A stretch of 64,000 bases of DNA, from the NCBI GenBank assembly GCA_016191115.1, contig JACPPG010000026.1, positions 1 to 64,000 of the forward strand, written 5' to 3'. Of the stretch, positions 60,285 through 64,000 are shown piece after piece; the first letter of the stretch is position 1; every line of letters starts with the position of its first letter. Source of the DNA: Planctomycetia bacterium (GTDB taxonomy: Bacteria; Planctomycetota; Planctomycetia; Pirellulales; JACPPG01). The notes below the pieces were generated by a model, which was given only the letters and a program-made list of their open reading frames with translations, had not been told where the DNA came from and made no database searches. Both the position numbers and the translations under genes were made by a program.

Positions 60285-61748
60285 ATGCACGACTCGTTGG
60301 ACGAGAACGCGCGGTTCCCATCGCACCGGCCGCCGGTCCGCTCGCGGCGCGATTTTCTGGTGCGCTGCGGGGCCGGATTCGGCGCGTTGCCGCTCGTCGC
60401 GCTTTTGAGCGAAGGCGGTTGGGCGTTTGATGGAAACACGGCGAACCCCTCGCCACTCGCGCTTAAGCCTGCGCATTTCGCGCCCCGTGCGAAGCATGTG
60501 ATATTTCTCTTCATGGACGGCGGCCCCAGCCAGCTCGACACGTTCGATCCCAAACCTAAGGTGAACGAGCTGGCCGGCCAGCCGCTGCCGCCAAGTATCA
60601 AGCGCCCGATCACCCCGATGGGCGTCTCCAACAACGCGCTTTTGGCGAGTCGGCGCACCTTCCGCCCGGCCGGCCGCAGCGGGATCCCCGTTTCGGACTG
60701 GCTGCCGCACATCGCCACGTGCGCCGACGACTTGACGGTCATTCGCTCCTGCTGGGCCGATGGTTTGAATCACGTGGGCAGCGTGTGCCAGATGAACACC
60801 GGCTCGGTGCTGGCGGGCAGGCCTAGCCTGGGAAGCTGGGTCACTTATGGGTTGGGGACTGAGAACCAGAACCTGCCGTCGTTTGTCGTGCTGACCGACG
60901 GCGAGCGCGAACCGCCGGGGGGCGCCCGCAACTGGGGCACGGGCTTCATGCCTGGCACCTACCAGGGGACGCGCTTCCGCAACGGGGCGCAGCCGGTGCT
61001 GAGTTTGCAGCCGCCCGCCCGCGTCGCCCCGGAGCAACAACGGCGGAAGCTTGAGCTGTTGTCGGAGATCAATCGGCAACACGCGCTTGCGCGCGGCGAC
61101 GATCCCGAGCTGGAAGCCCGCATTGCCAGCTACGAATTGGCCTATCGGATGCAGGCCGAGGCGCCGGAAGCCATCGACCTGGCGGCGGAGACCGCCGAAA
61201 CGCGGAGACTGTATGGGCTGGACTCCGCCCCCACCGCCAACATGGCTCGGTCTTGTTTGATGGCGCGGCGACTGGTGGAGCGAGGCGTGCGCTTTGTGCA
61301 GATTTATTGCGGCTCGGGCAGTCGCTGGGACGCGCACAGCAAGATCGAACAGAACCACAGCGAGTTGTGTCGGGCGAGCGACCAACCGATCGCGGGACTC
61401 ATTCAGGATCTCAAGCGGCGCGGCCTGCTCGCCGAAACGCTCGTGATTTGGGGCGGCGAGTTCGGCCGCACGCCGATGTCGGAAAAAGGGGACGGGCGCG
61501 ACCACAATCCTTACGGTTTCTCCATGTGGATGGCCGGGGCCGGCCTCGCGGGCGGACGGACCATCGGCGCCACGGACGAGATGGGGCTGTTCGCCATCCA
61601 GGACCGCATCCACGTCCACGACTTGCACGCCACGATTCTGGCGCTTTTGGGCCTGGACCACAAACGACTGACGTGGCTGCACAACGGCCGCGACGAACGG
61701 GCCACGATCAATGGGGGGGAGCTCATCCCGCGGATCTATCCGGGGTAG
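60285..61748 (+). CDS. Tat-exported DUF1501 protein (4)
   Basis: 487 residues. Twin-arginine signal PPVRSRRDFLVRCGAGFGAL. Body: VIFLFMDGGPSQLDTFDPKP, ARSCLMARRLVERGVRFVQI, IWGGEFGRTPMSEKGDGRDH, DLHATILALLGLDHKRLTWL. It pairs with the DUF1549/DUF1553 gene directly upstream, the standard arrangement. It is the most complete example of the group in this window and lies tail to tail with fabH. Confidence 0.9.
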   Translation: MHDSLDENARFPSHRPPVRSRRDFLVRCGAGFGALPLVALLSEGGWAFDGNTANPSPLALKPAHFAPRAKHVIFLFMDGGPSQLDTFDPKPKVNELAGQPLPPSIKRPITPMGVSNNALLASRRTFRPAGRSGIPVSDWLPHIATCADDLTVIRSCWADGLNHVGSVCQMNTGSVLAGRPSLGSWVTYGLGTENQNLPSFVVLTDGEREPPGGARNWGTGFMPGTYQGTRFRNGAQPVLSLQPPARVAPEQQRRKLELLSEINRQHALARGDDPELEARIASYELAYRMQAEAPEAIDLAAETAETRRLYGLDSAPTANMARSCLMARRLVERGVRFVQIYCGSGSRWDAHSKIEQNHSELCRASDQPIAGLIQDLKRRGLLAETLVIWGGEFGRTPMSEKGDGRDHNPYGFSMWMAGAGLAGGRTIGATDEMGLFAIQDRIHVHDLHATILALLGLDHKRLTWLHNGRDERATINGGELIPRIYPG

Positions 61749-61773
61749 TCAGAGAGGCGTCGCAAGCGCTCCT

Positions 61774-62865
61774 TCACATTCTGACGACCGTCGCTCCCCA
61801 GGTTAGACCGGCGCCGAAGCCCAGCAGAATGGCCGTGTCTCCGGGATTCAGTCGGCCCTGCCGCCGAGCCTCGTCCAGCGCGATCGGCACGCTGGCGGCC
61901 GAGGTATTGCCATAGCGATCGATGTTGACGAAGCACTTTTCGGCCGGCATTCCCAGTTTGCGCATCGCCGCGTCAATGATGCGCTCGTTGACCTGGTGGG
62001 GGACCACCATGGCCACGTCCTCGAAGGCCAATCCGCACGCCGCCAGCGTCTCTTCGATGAGTTGCACGAAGATGTTCGTGGCGAACTTGAAGACGTGCCT
62101 TCCCGCCACGCGGAGGTAATGCTGCCGCGCGTCGACCGTGGCGTTCGACGACGGTCGCGCACTTCCACCGCCGACAATTTGCATCAGTTTCGCGTGTTCT
62201 CCGTCGGCGTAAATCTTGGAATAGAGAACGCCCCTGCCGTCGCGCCGCGCGGTGAACACGGCCGCGCCGGCTCCGTCGCCGAACAAGACGCACGTATTGC
62301 GGTCGGTGTAGTCGGTGAAGCGTGACAGCGTCTCCGATCCGATGACAAGCACGCGCTGGTGCATGCCCGAACCGATCATGCCGGCCGCCACGTTCGATGC
62401 GTACAGAAAACCGGTACACGCCGCGTTGAGATCGAACGCCGCGGCCCGTTTGGCGCCCAAGGCGTCTTGCACGAGGCAGGCTGCCGCGGGAACAAGTTGG
62501 TCGGGGGTGATCGTCGCCAGGATGATCAGGTCGAGTTCCGCGGGATCGATTTCCGCGTCGGCACAAGCGATCTTGCCGGCCTCGACGGCCATCGACGAAG
62601 TGGTTTCGTGCGCCGCGGCGATTCGCCGTTCGCGAATCCCGGTCCGCTCCATGATCCACTGATCGTTCGTGTCCACCATCCGCTCGAGCTCGAAGTTGTC
62701 GAGCACGCGTTCGGGCAGGTAGCTGCCGGTGCCCTCGATACTCGCCCGAAGCTGGAGGCTCACCTGATAGTCGCGAATGAGTTCGACCCGCGTTCGCGCG
62801 ACGTGTGCGGCGCGCAATTGGGCTAGCGTCGGGCTGTCGCCGCTGCGGTCGAAGGCGGTCGCCAT
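61774..62865 (-). CDS. fabH: 3-Oxoacyl-ACP synthase III
   Basis: 363 residues. Catalytic Cys in FDLNAACTGFLYASN, His in VVPHQVNERIIDAAM, Asn in RYGNTSAASVPIAL; GTGSYLPERVLDN and TGIRERRIA near the front. The enzyme starts fatty-acid synthesis by joining an acyl-CoA to malonyl-ACP. A 42-residue extension (MATAFDRSGDSPTLAQLR...) precedes the usual start (ASIEGTGSYLP). It is supported by a strong GGAGGAGGG ahead of the ATG, while the inner GTG at 62763 has no ribosome site. Confidence 0.92.
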   Translation of the reverse strand: MATAFDRSGDSPTLAQLRAAHVARTRVELIRDYQVSLQLRASIEGTGSYLPERVLDNFELERMVDTNDQWIMERTGIRERRIAAAHETTSSMAVEAGKIACADAEIDPAELDLIILATITPDQLVPAAACLVQDALGAKRAAAFDLNAACTGFLYASNVAAGMIGSGMHQRVLVIGSETLSRFTDYTDRNTCVLFGDGAGAAVFTARRDGRGVLYSKIYADGEHAKLMQIVGGGSARPSSNATVDARQHYLRVAGRHVFKFATNIFVQLIEETLAACGLAFEDVAMVVPHQVNERIIDAAMRKLGMPAEKCFVNIDRYGNTSAASVPIALDEARRQGRLNPGDTAILLGFGAGLTWGATVVRM

Positions 62866-63372
62866 GCGTCGCCCTCCTCCTGAGGGCTTGCCACAATCGA
62901 GTACTCAAGCGCCGCCCGGCCGTCGACAATTTCCGTCAATCAGGCGCGGTGCTACCGCCAAATCGGCACCGGCCGATCAGAAGGTCGTTCCCGTGTGGAA
63001 TGCACGTGGGAGAACGCTAGATTGCGTGGCGGGGCGGAGGAGTCTAGCAGGGAAGGGGGAGTTGGGCCAGATGAATCGCAATCCTGCCTGACGAAGGGCA
63101 GAACCCAATACTCTTTTCGGTCGCGCGGATGGTGCCGGTAGAGGAGAAGTTGGTGCTCAGGTCGAGCTTTACGGCCGGGTGCGGACGGCGGCTCGTTGGA
63201 GGGGCCGCGACGGCCGCTGGGATTTTGGCCGTAATCTCCTTGAGAATTCCCCAGCCGGGCGATAGCTTAAAGCCCTGAAAACCTCGCGAAGGGACGGACG
63301 ATCGCGGGAATTCCGGCATGGACCAATGCTGGCCGGTCTTTGCTTCACGCCGATTCCGCACGACAACAGACG
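62866..63372. other. Long spacer, nothing recognised
   Basis: A 507-bp spacer between divergent fabH and the LEPR-XLL gene. I see no RNA gene, repeat or convincing protein; an antisense frame at 63044-63436 shows no known motif. Confidence 0.35.
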
Positions 63373-64000
63373 ATGATTCGCACCAGAGAAGCGGGCAGAA
63401 GTTCCGTGCGCTCCCGTCGCGCCGCTCGTTGCACATCGCGCCGCAAGCGCATGCTACTGGGCGAAGTCTTGGAAGCCCGCTGGATGCTCGCGCAGACCAC
63501 CGGGCTGCCGCTCGATGATATCGATGCGGCGAATCCTTCCGCGCTTCTGTCGGCGAATGCCGGCGGCGGCGCCGATGCCGCCGGCCCCAGGATCACAAAT
63601 CTGCTAGTGGCCGGCACTGACTGGTCGAGCCTGTTTCGAGGGCAATTGGTGGCCGGCGGCTTGGGAACTACGGCTGGTTACGCCATCCCGGCCGGCGCTA
63701 ACCAACTGAAGTCCTTGCCCTGGAGCGGCCTCAATCAAATTGTCGTGCAGTTCAGCGAGGACGTGAACGTTCAGCAGGACGATCTTGCCGTCAACGGCGT
63801 GGCGGTGCCCCTCTATGGTTACAACGGCTTCAGCTACAACGGGGCAACGTTCACGGGCACCTGGACCCTGACGACGGCAATCGGCAACGACAACGTGACG
63901 CTCGCTCTGGACGGCCATTCGGCGACCGGCGTGCGCGACACCGGCGGCAACCTGCTCAACGGCGAATGGACCAACGGCGCAAGCAGTTTTCCTTCGGGCG
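63373..64000 (+). CDS. Large secreted protein with LEPR-XLL-type signal, partial
   Basis: At least 209 residues; the frame is open to the window edge. The basic N-terminus (VRSRRAARCTSRRKRMLLGE) leads into VLEARWMLAQ, the planctomycete LEPR-XLL-type export signal (LEPRxLL). Then an ASANAGGGADAAG linker and a beta-rich domain with QIVVQFSEDVNVQQDDLAVN and LTTAIGNDNVTLALDGHSAT, which looks like an Ig/cadherin-type fold. Such genes usually encode very long cell-surface proteins, often with a dockerin end; none is visible here. Confidence 0.7.
   Translation, partial: MIRTREAGRSSVRSRRAARCTSRRKRMLLGEVLEARWMLAQTTGLPLDDIDAANPSALLSANAGGGADAAGPRITNLLVAGTDWSSLFRGQLVAGGLGTTAGYAIPAGANQLKSLPWSGLNQIVVQFSEDVNVQQDDLAVNGVAVPLYGYNGFSYNGATFTGTWTLTTAIGNDNVTLALDGHSATGVRDTGGNLLNGEWTNGASSFPSG

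Noticed and set aside
63044-63436. 130-residue minus-strand frame beside the last gene
   Set aside because: No motif, no ribosome-binding site and overlap with the LEPR-XLL gene start.

Overview
The window looks like a chromosomal piece of a planctomycete, most likely Pirellulales. It is GC-rich. It carries several Tat-exported DUF1501 proteins, a DUF1549/DUF1553 protein with a CxxCH motif, PQQ-type beta-propeller proteins, an LL-diaminopimelate aminotransferase, OprP-like porins and, at the right edge, an export signal of the LEPR-XLL type. All assignments come from reading the sequence; no database search was run.

Layout. 0-1 kb: mosaic of a transposase tail, a serine-recombinase tail and tRNA-Pro(CGG) with its own promoter and terminator. 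1-8 kb: yqgE, a MORN-type secreted protein, a broken beta-propeller gene, and a minus-strand operon of eutB (no eutC), an alpha/beta hydrolase and a methyltransferase. 8-18 kb: gene remnants (RHS, YjbQ, an inverted PDZ fragment), three OprP-like porins, a Cys-rich secreted protein, a small lipoprotein and two paralogous PDZ proteins. 18-25 kb: a toxin-antitoxin remnant, dapL, putA, an SDR, and a CBS protein with a Flp-pilin-like membrane segment behind a possibly structured leader. 25-34 kb: a TPR protein, an MnmE-like GTPase, coaX, obgE, rpmA, a secreted hypothetical, an M48 protease and a degenerate receiver. 34-46 kb: two PQQ propellers, a BFD [2Fe-2S] protein, an M20 peptidase, HdeD, a CaiB-type CoA transferase, aroB and dprA. 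46-62 kb: the planctomycete DUF1501/DUF1549 export group, a YwgA-HD two-gene module whose HD gene is frameshifted, a cyclase-fold CxxCH protein, a sodium/solute symporter and fabH. The right edge is the start of a large secreted protein.

The most striking layer is non-coding. A ~155-bp palindromic element occurs five times. Four copies are complete and lie between 10-13 bp direct repeats that differ from copy to copy, so it appears to be a recently mobile, non-autonomous element (MITE-like) with termini CAGGGCC/GGCCCTG. Its arms share an asymmetric GTGCCTG/GAGCCAG signature with a second palindrome lying next to copy 2. Several other inverted-repeat families sit between genes, including G-rich telomere-like arms (GGGTTAGGG type) that bracket three loci at 41.7-43.7 kb. 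In places these repeats supply the last codons of genes.
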